In this document: in pieces, positions 25,712-33,937 of the stretch
How positions within the stretch are numbered: the first letter of the stretch is position 1
How the letters are laid out: every line of letters starts with the position of its first letter
From: an uncultured Bacteroidales bacterium
GTDB lineage: Bacteria > Bacteroidota > Bacteroidia > Bacteroidales > F082
Reading direction: 5' to 3'
Assembly: GCA_947305795.1 (NCBI GenBank)
Contig: CAMZEK010000005.1
Location: 28,643-92,642, forward strand
DNA: 64,000 nucleotides
Program-made: the position numbers and the translations under genes
The notes under the pieces: model-generated
What the model was told of the DNA's origin: nothing
Seen by the model: only the letters and a program-made list of their open reading frames with translations
The model's database searches: none

Positions 25712-27292
25712 TTACTTCTTCAGATGCTTTTTGAGTTCCACGATGCAGGTGCGGTGCGGGATGATGACCGACACGCCGTTATAATTCACCTCTTCCTCAA
25801 TGATCTTGACGTTCTCCTCGTGGTTCTTAGGCAGCGGGATGATGTCGCGGATGTGCTCCGGCTCCACGCCGAGGCCTTCGCAGATGCGGCGGATCTTGTT
25901 GTGTGCCGACGAAGGCTGACCGCCCGTCATGGCGGTGATGTCGTTGTCGAGGATCATGACCACGACGTTGGCCTTCTCGTTGACGCAGTCCATGAGGCCC
26001 GTCAGGCCGCTGTGACCGAAGGTACCGTCGCCGATGACGGCCACGCTCGGGAAGATGCCCACCTCGCTGGCGCCCTTGGCCATGGTGATGGAGGCACCCA
26101 TGCACACGGTCGTGTTGATGGCGCCCATGTTGAAGCCGAGGGTGTAGCAGCCGATGTCGCCAAACACTTTGCCGTCCTTGTGGTTGGCCATCACCGCGTT
26201 GAGGGCGGTGTAGCTGTCGATGTGCGGGCAACCCTGGCAGAGCGCGGGCGGACGGTTTGTCACAACCTCCGGCACCTTATATTGTGCGGGGACGTCCATG
26301 CCGAGGGCCTTGGCGACCTTCTCGGCGTTGAGCTCACCGTCGCGGCGGATGGTCTCGTCCAAACGGCCCATCACGTTCTTGCCCTTGCCGAGGAAGCCTT
26401 TGATCAGCTCTTCCACAAAGGGTTGGCCGTCTTCGAGGACGAGGATTTCGTCGCACTCGTCGTAGAGCTTGTTGATCATGTCGTAAGGCAACGGATACTG
26501 CGTGATCTTCACGACGGGATAGGGGCATTGGCCGTCGGGGAAATTCTCCATCAGGTAGTTGTAGGCGATACCCGTGGTGATGATGCCGAGGTTTTTCTTC
26601 GTGCCGGCGAAATACTTGTTGTAGCCCGAGTTGACCGAAGCCTTTTCGAAAGCAGGTTGCTTGTCGATGAGGTCGCGATAGAGGCGTTTGGCGTTGGCGG
26701 GCAGCAGCACGAACGACCTGGCGTCGGCGGGCTCGGTCAGCTCGTTTTGCGGACGCACGGGCTTACGCACCACACCCGCGCGGCTGTGGGCCAGACGGGT
26801 CGGGATGCGGTAGAGCACCGGCGTGCCAAGTTGCTCACTCAGCTCGTAGCCGTAATGCACCATGTCGTAGGCCTCTTGTTGGTTGGACGGTTCCAGCATG
26901 GGGATCATGGCCCAGTGACCGTAGAAGCGGCTGTCCTGCTCGTCCTGCGACGAAAACATGCTCGGGTCGTCGGCCACCACGACGAGGACGCCCTTCGTGC
27001 CGATGATGGCGGCGTTCATGAAGGGGTCGCCGCACACGTTGAGACCCACGTGCTTCATGCAGGTCATGGCGCGTTTGCCAGCGTAGGCCACGCCGATAGA
27101 GGCTTCGAGGGCCGTCTTCTCGTTGGCGCACCAGTTGGCAATCACGCCCTGTTCCTTGGCCTGCTTCGAGTTGATGACATACTCCGTGATTTGGGTTGAA
27201 GGCGTGCCCGGATAGCTGTTGATGGCCGAGCCGCCTGCGTCGATGAAGCCCTGTGCAATGGCCTCATCGCCTAAAAGCAGTAATTTCTCCAT
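25712..27292 (-). CDS. iorA: Indolepyruvate:ferredoxin oxidoreductase, alpha subunit
   Basis: The large, thiamine-diphosphate-binding subunit, here 526 residues from the chosen ATG; the track start at 27310 adds six residues without homology. Visible motifs: LLLGDEAIAQGFIDAGGSAINSYPGTPSTQI, MKHVGLNVCGDPFMNAAIIGTKGVLVVVADDPSMFSSQDEQDSR, ALCQGCPHIDSYTAL, and the ThDP-binding GDIGCYTLGFNMGAINTTVCMGASITMAKG with GDGTFGHSGLTGLMDCVNEKANVVVMILDN. It ends at ELKKHLKK without the C-terminal ferredoxin domain (two CxxCxxCxxxCP clusters) found in archaeal IorA. Paired with iorB downstream. Confidence 0.93.
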   Translation of the reverse strand: MEKLLLLGDEAIAQGFIDAGGSAINSYPGTPSTQITEYVINSKQAKEQGVIANWCANEKTALEASIGVAYAGKRAMTCMKHVGLNVCGDPFMNAAIIGTKGVLVVVADDPSMFSSQDEQDSRFYGHWAMIPMLEPSNQQEAYDMVHYGYELSEQLGTPVLYRIPTRLAHSRAGVVRKPVRPQNELTEPADARSFVLLPANAKRLYRDLIDKQPAFEKASVNSGYNKYFAGTKKNLGIITTGIAYNYLMENFPDGQCPYPVVKITQYPLPYDMINKLYDECDEILVLEDGQPFVEELIKGFLGKGKNVMGRLDETIRRDGELNAEKVAKALGMDVPAQYKVPEVVTNRPPALCQGCPHIDSYTALNAVMANHKDGKVFGDIGCYTLGFNMGAINTTVCMGASITMAKGASEVGIFPSVAVIGDGTFGHSGLTGLMDCVNEKANVVVMILDNDITAMTGGQPSSAHNKIRRICEGLGVEPEHIRDIIPLPKNHEENVKIIEEEVNYNGVSVIIPHRTCIVELKKHLKK

Positions 27293-27366
27293 ATCGTTTC
27301 GTTGATTCAATAATTGTGATTCAAGATTTAAAGATTCAAAGATTTAAAAATTCAAAATTCAAAATT

Positions 27367-27443
27367 CCCAACTTCCAACTATCAACTATCAACTCCCAAC
27401 TCCCAACTATCAACTCCCAACTATCAACTATCAACTATTAACT
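27367..27443. repeat. Heptanucleotide tandem array, 11 units
   Basis: Eleven consecutive 7-base units of the form NNCAACT (CCCAACT, ATCAACT, TCCAACT; the last is ATTAACT) begin 75 bases upstream of the iorA start. A looser A/T-rich run of similar period precedes them (27315-27366). Confidence 0.9.
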
Positions 27444-27613
27444 CCCCCTTTTTCCTCGCAGGGCAAAATTACGCTTTTTTTCGATACGACCAAGAAAAAT
27501 GAGAAGGATTTTGTTCTTTTTCGGGCAGCGGCCTACACCTTATATTAATTAATCCTTGCCGTTTTTCCCGCCCTTCGAAGACCTTTTTGACGGGAAAACG
27601 ACGGCTCCGCGAC

Positions 27614-27813
27614 AAAATTCCGCAAGTTTTCCCTTATCCTTCATAAACCCATGAATTTCAGAAAACAAGAAGTTTTCAACAGCTATGGATAACTTTTTCA
27701 AATTCGTCCTTTGCGCCTCTTATATATCTAGAATTAATTAATTGTTTATCTTTGTAGCCTGAAAAACTACCCTACAAAGGTAGGTTTTGAAATAGAAGAT
27801 TAAAAATATATAA
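27614..27813 (+). repeat. Duplicated leader, copy 1
   Basis: About 200 bases that match 28612-28803 closely: AAAATTCCGCAAG start, CCCTTATCCTTCATAA, TTTTCAACAGCT.TTGATAAC-like core, promoter -7, hairpin, then ATTAAAAATATATAA. The leader's last ~28 bases reappear at 28027-28054, after an inserted segment. Confidence 0.85.
27747..27754 (+). promoter_or_regulatory. -7 promoter element in leader copy 1
   Basis: TATCTTTG matches TAnnTTTG. About 11 bases further a hairpin AAACTACC / GGTAGGTTT would form at the very 5' end of the RNA. Confidence 0.65.
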
Positions 27814-28026
27814 GTAGATGGGCATATTTAGTTTACATATAGAGATTCTACACAGGATAGGTCTATCTTATGCCTTTTACCGTCATGGCGGACAAGGATC
27901 TGCCATCTCCAGTGCGGGAAGACGAAACCTTCCCACGTAGGAGATTGCGGGTCAAGCCCGCAATGACGGTTAACGGTCAAGTTCAATGTTCCCATGTCAA
28001 ATTGAAGATTAATTTAGAATAGTTAC
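27814..28026. mobile_element. MITE-like insertion splitting leader copy 1
   Basis: About 213 bases with no counterpart in leader copy 2. Inside it, 27880-27969 is an imperfect inverted repeat: CCGTCATGGCGG at the left and GCCCGCAATGACGG at the right, with CATCTCC and GGAGATTGC further in. No coding capacity. Exact ends and a target duplication are not clear. Confidence 0.6.
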
Positions 28027-28086
28027 TTAAATTATTAAATATCAATAAATTAAAGCCAAAAAAAATCGAAAGAAAGGGCAAAAACA

Positions 28087-28350
28087 ATGAGCAAAGCGAC
28101 ACTGACAAGCCTTCTTGAATTTCTGTACGGACTTCTCTCTTCAGAAGACAAGCGTTGGATTGGCGAGCAATTGATTGAACAAGCCAATGCGGAAGACCTG
28201 AAGCCTTACACCATTGAAGAGCTTCACGAAAGGATAGCCAAATCGGAGCGTGATTTCGCTGAGGGGCGCTATTATACTGATGATGAGGTCTTTGCCGACC
28301 TTGATGAGTATGAAAAGCAGGAAGAACTTCAATATGCTAAAGCTATATGA
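28087..28350 (+). CDS. Putative type II antitoxin
   Basis: An 87-residue acidic protein. The first half (TLTSLLEFLYGLLSSEDKRWIGEQLIEQ) is helical. The second half, YTIEELHERIAKSERDFAEGRYYTDDEVFADLDEYEKQEE, looks like the toxin-binding tail of small antitoxins common in Bacteroidetes, paired with RelE/ParE-type toxins. Its stop (TGA) overlaps the start of such a toxin gene by four bases, the usual coupling. The toxin is broken, so this may be an orphan antitoxin. It is driven from leader copy 1. The exact family is not identified. Confidence 0.75.
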   Translation: MSKATLTSLLEFLYGLLSSEDKRWIGEQLIEQANAEDLKPYTIEELHERIAKSERDFAEGRYYTDDEVFADLDEYEKQEELQYAKAI

Positions 28351-28603
28351 TGAAAGTAAAATGGAGTCCAGACGCAAGAGAGAGAATGGATAAAACCGCT
28401 GCGATCTTTTAAAAGCCAATCCTTATTTAGGCCCCGTTGAGCCTCTGTTAGAAGACTTACCCCTTGGATACCACAGTATTGTGGTGAGCCACCTGAATAA
28501 GATGGTTTATTACATTGCGGACGACACCATCCATATCGCCGACTTCTGGGACACCCGCCGCGAGCCCAAAGCCCAAGCACAACAAGTGAAAGATAAATCC
28601 TGA
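28347..28603 (+). pseudogene. RelE/ParE-type toxin remnant with internal deletion
   Basis: The start codon overlaps the antitoxin stop. The first 20 codons (MKVKWSPDARERMDK) match the beginning of ParE/RelE toxins, then a stop occurs at 28410. In another frame from 28403 the C-terminal half is intact: LLKANPYLGPVEPLLEDLP, then IVVSHLNKMVYYIADDTIHIADFWDTRREP, ending at 28603. About 25-30 codons that should join the halves are missing. The toxin is therefore most likely inactive. It is too short to appear in the ORF track as a gene. Confidence 0.8.
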
Positions 28604-28611
28604 AACCCTTA

Positions 28612-28803
28612 AAAATTCCGCAAGTTTTCCCTTATCCTTCATAAGCCCTTGAATTTCAGAAAACAAAAAGTTTTCAACAGCTGTTGATAACTTTTTTAAA
28701 TTTGTTTTTGCACCTCTTATATATTCAGAATTAATTGTTTATCTTTGCAGCCTGAAAAACCACCCACAAAGGTTGGTTTTGAAATATTGGATTAAAAATA
28801 TGT
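28612..28803 (+). repeat. Duplicated leader, copy 2
   Basis: Close match to 27614-27813, here running without interruption into TTATTAAATATCAACAAATT and the start of the T9SS gene at 28847. Together the copies flank the toxin-antitoxin remnant as ~190-base direct repeats. Confidence 0.85.
28740..28747 (+). promoter_or_regulatory. -7 promoter element for the T9SS gene at 28847
   Basis: TATCTTTG followed by C, in leader copy 2. It is followed by the hairpin AAAACCACC / GGTTGGTTTT and a ~90-base leader. Confidence 0.7.
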
Positions 28804-28846
28804 AAATTATTAAATATCAACAAATTAAAAAACAACAAAACTAAAA

Positions 28847-31800
28847 ATGAAAAGGAATTTTACCTTTATGATTGCAGCCATTGTGCTGCTTACTTTCCTC
28901 GCAGTTCCTATGGGGATGTGGGGACAGACAACGGACACCTATAGCCTGACACCAGATCAATCTAGTACAGGTAGTAGTGCAACTTCCTACATTACCAGTT
29001 TGACTGAATTTACTTATAGTGGAGTTACTTGGAAAATGAATCAATGGAATCCCTCTACGCTCCAAATAAAAACCAATCAAAGTTCTGCCGCTTCAGAGTT
29101 CAGATTCTATAACAATAGTGCATTTGGAGGAAGGATTACAAAGGTAGTCCTCAAATTTTCTGCTTTGACTTTGTCTAATATGAACAATACAGGTTTTATG
29201 TTTGTTGGAGGAACATCTGCTATTACTGCTACCACAGGTGGAACAGCAGGGGTTTGGAATTCCGATGAAAAGACTATAACTTGGACACCTAGTGCTTCAG
29301 ACAATTATACTTATTTTGCATTCTATCAGAATGGTAAGGTCGCAACTGGAACAAACAAACTGGCTACAGCAGATGCTATTGTGGTAACTTATGAAACTGG
29401 TGGCGGCACTGACCCCACTATCACTGTTGCCTCGTCGTTGACTGTTTCTCCCAAAGCAGTTACCAATGCCGAATTGGCTGTCACTTACAGCAATTTAGGA
29501 ACATTGACCAGCGGCACTGTCACGCTCTACGACAGCAATGACCAAGTGATTAACCCCGCATGGTTCTCGGCCGCTTTTAACAACGACTATAGCAAGGTGA
29601 TTTACACCACCACAAACAATACGTCTGGTGCCGAAAACTCGCTCCGTATGCACCTTGCCGTGAGTGACGGAACTAACAATGCCACTGCGGACGTGGCCGT
29701 AACGCAAGATTTCATTCTCACCACGATGGATCAGATTTTCGCTCGTGCCACTGCCAACGGAAGTACTGCGAAAGAAGTGACCATCGATTTCAACGATTGG
29801 GTGATTACTGGTCATAATGGTGGTAGTTCATATTCAACTGCCCAAAAAGCATGGTTGACAGACGGCACCAAAGGTTGTGCTGTCTTCGGAAACACCTCTG
29901 CCACTTATCCACAATTCCAAGCTAACGATAAACTAAACGGTATAATAACTTGCAATTTGCAATTATATACCAGTTTTGCAGAAATTACAGGCGTTAAAAA
30001 AGGAATGACGGGGCTTTCCACAACAAGCGATGGTGAAGTAACCCCTGTTACAAATCAAACGATTACTGGTTTAAACGCAATTAATACTGGTTCTGTGGTG
30101 ACACTCACCAATCTGACTTACAGTAGCTCTACACAATTGCTCTCGGATGAAAATAGCAACACCATCAAACCCGTCAGTCAGATTTATTCATCCATGTCCT
30201 TCACAGACGGTAAGACATACAATGTTACTGGTGTTTTTGAAACGTCTTCTAGTAACCCTACAAAGAGAATCTACCCTCGCAATGGTGCCGACATTGTAGA
30301 AGTGGTTCCCACCACCCCGACGGTTTATGTCAATCCCACTACGCTTTCGAGTTTCACCTATGTTGAGGGCAACGGCCCTAGCACGACGCAATCCCTTACT
30401 GTTAGCGGTATCAACCTCACTGAAAGCATTGGCATCGCTCTCACCAACGGCAACGCGTTTGAGCTTTCAACCGACCAAAGCACTTGGTCAAGCTCACTTA
30501 CCCTTACCCAAACCAATGGAACAGTGAATGAAACCCCAGTATATGTTCGCATGAAAGCTGGCTTGTCCATCCTCGCATACAACGATGTCATTACCTTTAG
30601 CTCAACAGGAGCAACAAGTGTAACCGTGAATCCTACTGGCACTGTAACACAGCCTTGTGTCACTTGGAACTTGGCTACGAATTCATACGTGAGCAATCCT
30701 GCCCCAACCGAAGACCTCATCCAATGGACTAGCAATTATGTTACCATGAAAAACGAAAAGGGCACTGGTACTAAAGTCAACAACTATATTCCACCGACTC
30801 AAAATAGTACTCGTTTTTACAATGGCAATGATTTAACCATTACTCCAGCTACAGGCTATGCAATTACAAGTGTGGTGTTTACAGCAACCACATCCGGCTA
30901 TGCTAACGCATTAGCCAATAGCACTTGGACAAATTCTACAGCTTCAGCATACACCACTTCTACTCCATATACAGTGACAGTTACACCTACCGATGGGGCC
31001 AAAGATATTGAAGCATCCATTGGAGGCACCTGCGGTTTTACCGAGGTTAAGGTTTATTATGAAACAGTTGCTGTCGCCCCGACTTGGTCAACGTTGCCAA
31101 CACCGACCATCAACGCTGGCTCAAATTACATGTTGGACTTGTCGGATTATGTCACTGGATCACCAACACCGACCATCACCCTGACATCAACCACAGCCAC
31201 CAATGGTTATGTTTTCGAGGCTGATGTTTTGGATTTCACTCCAACTGCAAACGGCACGTATACTTTCACTTTTACTGCCACCAATACAGCTGACTCGGCC
31301 AACGCCACACTTACCATCACCGTCACCACGATTTATACAATTCTATACTCCGTAAATGGTGCAGACGGCGGCGAAGCCAGCGTGGTCGCTGGCAATGCCA
31401 TCGGTACACTGCCTGTCCCCACGGAGAATATCCCCACGGGATTTACCTTCGTCGGCTGGATGGAATCACCAGCCCATCCTTACTACAATGCCACCACAGC
31501 TCCCACCATGGTAACATCAGCCACCATTCCCTCCGGCGACATGATGCTTGACGCAGTGTTCTGCAGCGGTACATCAACCACCACTTGGACAAAGAGTTCA
31601 TCGGCACCAGCCAATGATGAACAAGTTATCGTGGCCACTCTTGACGGAAGCAAATATTATGCAATGAATGGCCCTGAAGGCATAGAATTCACTGTCTCAA
31701 ACAATACAATAACAGGCACCGTGCCTGCGGCAGTGTTTACAGCAGAAATTAGTATGGAGGGCAGCTATCTTAAAAATGATAATGGTTACTTGCATTTTAA

Positions 31801-33451
31801 TAGTAAAGCTTTGAAAGTTGCTTCTGGAACTACGAATGGTGATATTACTTATGCAACATTAAACGATGGCTTCAGTTTGACTGCTAACGACAGAGTTATG
31901 ACATACGATAATGAAAATCATAATTTTGGCGTCAGTGCAACAACATCTGATGCTGCAACAATGTATGTCTTCAAATCCACAACAACTACAACCGCAAATG
32001 ATTACACTACCTCGGTCATCAGTCATGCAGACCAGACATTCATTGCCGAAAACGATAATGAAACCTTATATGGTATCCATTACATTAACGGCTATGTGCT
32101 GGCTGGCAACAATGTCACCAATGGCGGCAAACTTGTTATCAATAATGGAGGAATATTGGATATAAGTATTTTAGGTGTAGGATTTACTAATGCCACTGCC
32201 GCCAACCTCATCATCGAAGACGGCGGACAACTCATCACAACCAGTTTCAATGTGGCTGCCACGGTGAAGAAAAACATTACGAGCCGTAATAACGGTGGCG
32301 GCTGGAACTTCATCGCATCGCCTATAAAAGGTACTACTGGTATTTCTCCAGCTGTAGCAGGCCTCGTTACCGATGATCTTGGAAGCAATGCCAATACAGA
32401 GACTGCCAGTTACGATTTATACAAATTTGTGGAGAATCCTTATGGTGATGGTGATAATGGCAAAGAATGGAAGAACTATAGAAATAATAGTTTTAACCTT
32501 ATGAGAGGCACAGGTTACCTTTATGCCAACGTGAATGACGTTACCTTAACCTTCACGGGTACCCTCGACCCTTCTCCCTCTGTAGGTCTTACTTATACTG
32601 CAGGTGTCGAGTTTGCTGGATGGAACCTTGTGGGCAACCCACTCCCCTGCAACGCTTACCTCAGCGGAGGTTTCTATGCAATTGACGGTCCCAATCAGCC
32701 CGTGACAGCTCGTCCAAACACAACACCTATTGCTCCATGCACGGGCGCTATGGTACAAGCCTCTGGACCAGATCAAAGCGTCTCCTTTAGCAAGACAGTC
32801 CCTTCATCTGCCAAAAACGGCAATCTGCAAATGACCGTGGCCCAGCAAGTGGTCACGAGAGGAGAGGCCCAGTCGCAGCTGCAAGACAACGCCATCGTGA
32901 GCTTTAACGAAAACAGCCAGCTTGAGAAGTTCATCTTTGATGTCAACAATGCGAAGCTCTACATCCCGCAGAACGGTAAGGACTACGCCATCGTCAGCGC
33001 CCAGGCCAACGGCGAAATGCCCGTCAGTTTCAAGGCCACCGAAAACGGCACCTACACGATTACCGTCAGCCCCGAGAACGTGGAAATGAACTACCTCCAC
33101 CTCATCGACAACATGACCGGTATGGACATCGACCTGCTCCAGACCCCGAGCTACACCTTCGAGGCCTCCACTCGCGACTACGAAAGCCGCTTCCGCCTCG
33201 TGTTCAATGCCAACAACGCAAACGGCACCGCCAACGCCGAGACCTTCGCCTACTACAACGGCAACGAGTGGGTCATCGCCAACGACGGCACAGCCACGCT
33301 GCAAGTGGTCGACATGATGGGTCGCATCGTCAGCACCCAGACCGTCAACGGCAACACCGCACTGAGCACCAACGGCATGAGCACGGGCGTCTACGTCATG
33401 CGCTTAGTGAACGGCAACGACGTGAAGACACAAAAGATCGTGGTGAGATAA
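28847..33451 (+). CDS. Large T9SS-sorted surface protein with Ig-like and InlB-type repeats
   Basis: A 1534-residue secreted protein. The signal peptide is RNFTFMIAAIVLLTFLAVPMGMWGQ. The body is rich in Thr, Ser and Asn and made of beta-rich domains: an N-terminal domain, an Ig-like region beginning TITVASSLTVSPKAVTNAELAV, and VYVNPTTLSSFTYVEGNGPSTTQSLTVSG, a recurrent Bacteroidetes Ig-like fold. Then comes an InlB-type repeat (ILYSVNGADGGEASVVAGNAIGTLPVPTENIPTGFTFVGWME). The C-terminus is a type A T9SS sorting domain (ATLQVVDMMGRIVS...GVYVMRLVNGNDVKTQKIVVR). The last ~650 coding bases are more GC-rich and resemble the end of the gene at 33938. No catalytic domain recognised; probably cell-surface or matrix. 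Confidence 0.85.
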   Translation: MKRNFTFMIAAIVLLTFLAVPMGMWGQTTDTYSLTPDQSSTGSSATSYITSLTEFTYSGVTWKMNQWNPSTLQIKTNQSSAASEFRFYNNSAFGGRITKVVLKFSALTLSNMNNTGFMFVGGTSAITATTGGTAGVWNSDEKTITWTPSASDNYTYFAFYQNGKVATGTNKLATADAIVVTYETGGGTDPTITVASSLTVSPKAVTNAELAVTYSNLGTLTSGTVTLYDSNDQVINPAWFSAAFNNDYSKVIYTTTNNTSGAENSLRMHLAVSDGTNNATADVAVTQDFILTTMDQIFARATANGSTAKEVTIDFNDWVITGHNGGSSYSTAQKAWLTDGTKGCAVFGNTSATYPQFQANDKLNGIITCNLQLYTSFAEITGVKKGMTGLSTTSDGEVTPVTNQTITGLNAINTGSVVTLTNLTYSSSTQLLSDENSNTIKPVSQIYSSMSFTDGKTYNVTGVFETSSSNPTKRIYPRNGADIVEVVPTTPTVYVNPTTLSSFTYVEGNGPSTTQSLTVSGINLTESIGIALTNGNAFELSTDQSTWSSSLTLTQTNGTVNETPVYVRMKAGLSILAYNDVITFSSTGATSVTVNPTGTVTQPCVTWNLATNSYVSNPAPTEDLIQWTSNYVTMKNEKGTGTKVNNYIPPTQNSTRFYNGNDLTITPATGYAITSVVFTATTSGYANALANSTWTNSTASAYTTSTPYTVTVTPTDGAKDIEASIGGTCGFTEVKVYYETVAVAPTWSTLPTPTINAGSNYMLDLSDYVTGSPTPTITLTSTTATNGYVFEADVLDFTPTANGTYTFTFTATNTADSANATLTITVTTIYTILYSVNGADGGEASVVAGNAIGTLPVPTENIPTGFTFVGWMESPAHPYYNATTAPTMVTSATIPSGDMMLDAVFCSGTSTTTWTKSSSAPANDEQVIVATLDGSKYYAMNGPEGIEFTVSNNTITGTVPAAVFTAEISMEGSYLKNDNGYLHFNSKALKVASGTTNGDITYATLNDGFSLTANDRVMTYDNENHNFGVSATTSDAATMYVFKSTTTTTANDYTTSVISHADQTFIAENDNETLYGIHYINGYVLAGNNVTNGGKLVINNGGILDISILGVGFTNATAANLIIEDGGQLITTSFNVAATVKKNITSRNNGGGWNFIASPIKGTTGISPAVAGLVTDDLGSNANTETASYDLYKFVENPYGDGDNGKEWKNYRNNSFNLMRGTGYLYANVNDVTLTFTGTLDPSPSVGLTYTAGVEFAGWNLVGNPLPCNAYLSGGFYAIDGPNQPVTARPNTTPIAPCTGAMVQASGPDQSVSFSKTVPSSAKNGNLQMTVAQQVVTRGEAQSQLQDNAIVSFNENSQLEKFIFDVNNAKLYIPQNGKDYAIVSAQANGEMPVSFKATENGTYTITVSPENVEMNYLHLIDNMTGMDIDLLQTPSYTFEASTRDYESRFRLVFNANNANGTANAETFAYYNGNEWVIANDGTATLQVVDMMGRIVSTQTVNGNTALSTNGMSTGVYVMRLVNGNDVKTQKIVVR

Positions 33452-33528
33452 ACCGGCCAGAGGCCAAAAGAAAACAACGAACATACAATTAAACAACTAG
33501 ATAACTAAATAGCTTAACAACAAAAAAA

Positions 33529-33783
33529 ATGAAAAAATTTGCATTGACAGTGGCCATCATCCTGACTATGGGATTGGGTGCTTACGCACAAGGCGGCGGT
33601 TTACTCGGATTTGGCGAAAGCAACGACGACTACGTCAAAGGTGACAATTCCGGTCTGACCACCCCGAAACTCCCCGCGTTTGGCGAAACCGACGACCAGG
33701 GTGCTACTCCTTTGGGCAGCGGCGTCGCTGTGCTCATGGGTTTGGGTGCTGCCTACGCCTTCAGCAAGAAGCGTAAAGATTGA
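33529..33783 (+). CDS. Small secreted protein with CTERM-like C-terminal anchor
   Basis: An 84-residue protein with a signal peptide (KKFALTVAIILTMGLGAYAQ) and a short Gly/Asp-rich body (GGGLLGFGESNDDYVKGDNSG). The end has three parts: the short motif TPLGSG, a hydrophobic helix VAVLMGLGAAYAF, and the basic tail SKKRKD. That layout is the pattern of CTERM protein-sorting signals processed by exosortase or archaeosortase-like enzymes. No sortase gene is in this window. It lies 77 bases after one T9SS cargo gene and before another. The anchor assignment is inference from layout. Confidence 0.7.
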   Translation: MKKFALTVAIILTMGLGAYAQGGGLLGFGESNDDYVKGDNSGLTTPKLPAFGETDDQGATPLGSGVAVLMGLGAAYAFSKKRKD

Positions 33784-33837
33784 ATCTTCCTAACGGAGAC
33801 ACAAGCCCTTGCAGGCATTGCGTCTCTAATCGCAACA

Positions 33838-33864
33838 AGCCGACAGCAATGTCGGCTTTTTTTT
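33838..33864 (+). terminator. Rho-independent terminator after the small CTERM-like gene
   Basis: Stem AGCCGACA / TGTCGGCT with a 4-base loop, followed by a run of T. Confidence 0.88.
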
Positions 33865-33906
33865 CGCCTAAAACAGAAAAATCGGCCTTCGTAGGGTAAT
33901 ATTCCC

Positions 33907-33914
33907 TATCTTTG
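33907..33914 (+). promoter_or_regulatory. -7 promoter element for the endonuclease I gene
   Basis: TATCTTTG followed by C, 23 bases before the ATG at 33938. Confidence 0.65.
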
Positions 33915-33937
33915 CAGCAACATAAAAACTACAAACA

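Noticed and set aside
25724-27199. 491-residue ORF antisense to iorA
   Set aside because: Val/Asp/His-rich shadow frame opposite a clear enzyme gene.
27367-27443. CRISPR array upstream of iorA
   Set aside because: Seven-base tandem units without spacers; a simple tandem repeat.
27600-28800. Possible replication origin (TATGGATAAC and TGTTGATAAC, A/T-rich, near parAB)
   Set aside because: Only isolated near-matches to a DnaA box, both part of the duplicated leader; no box cluster and no dnaA or other origin genes.
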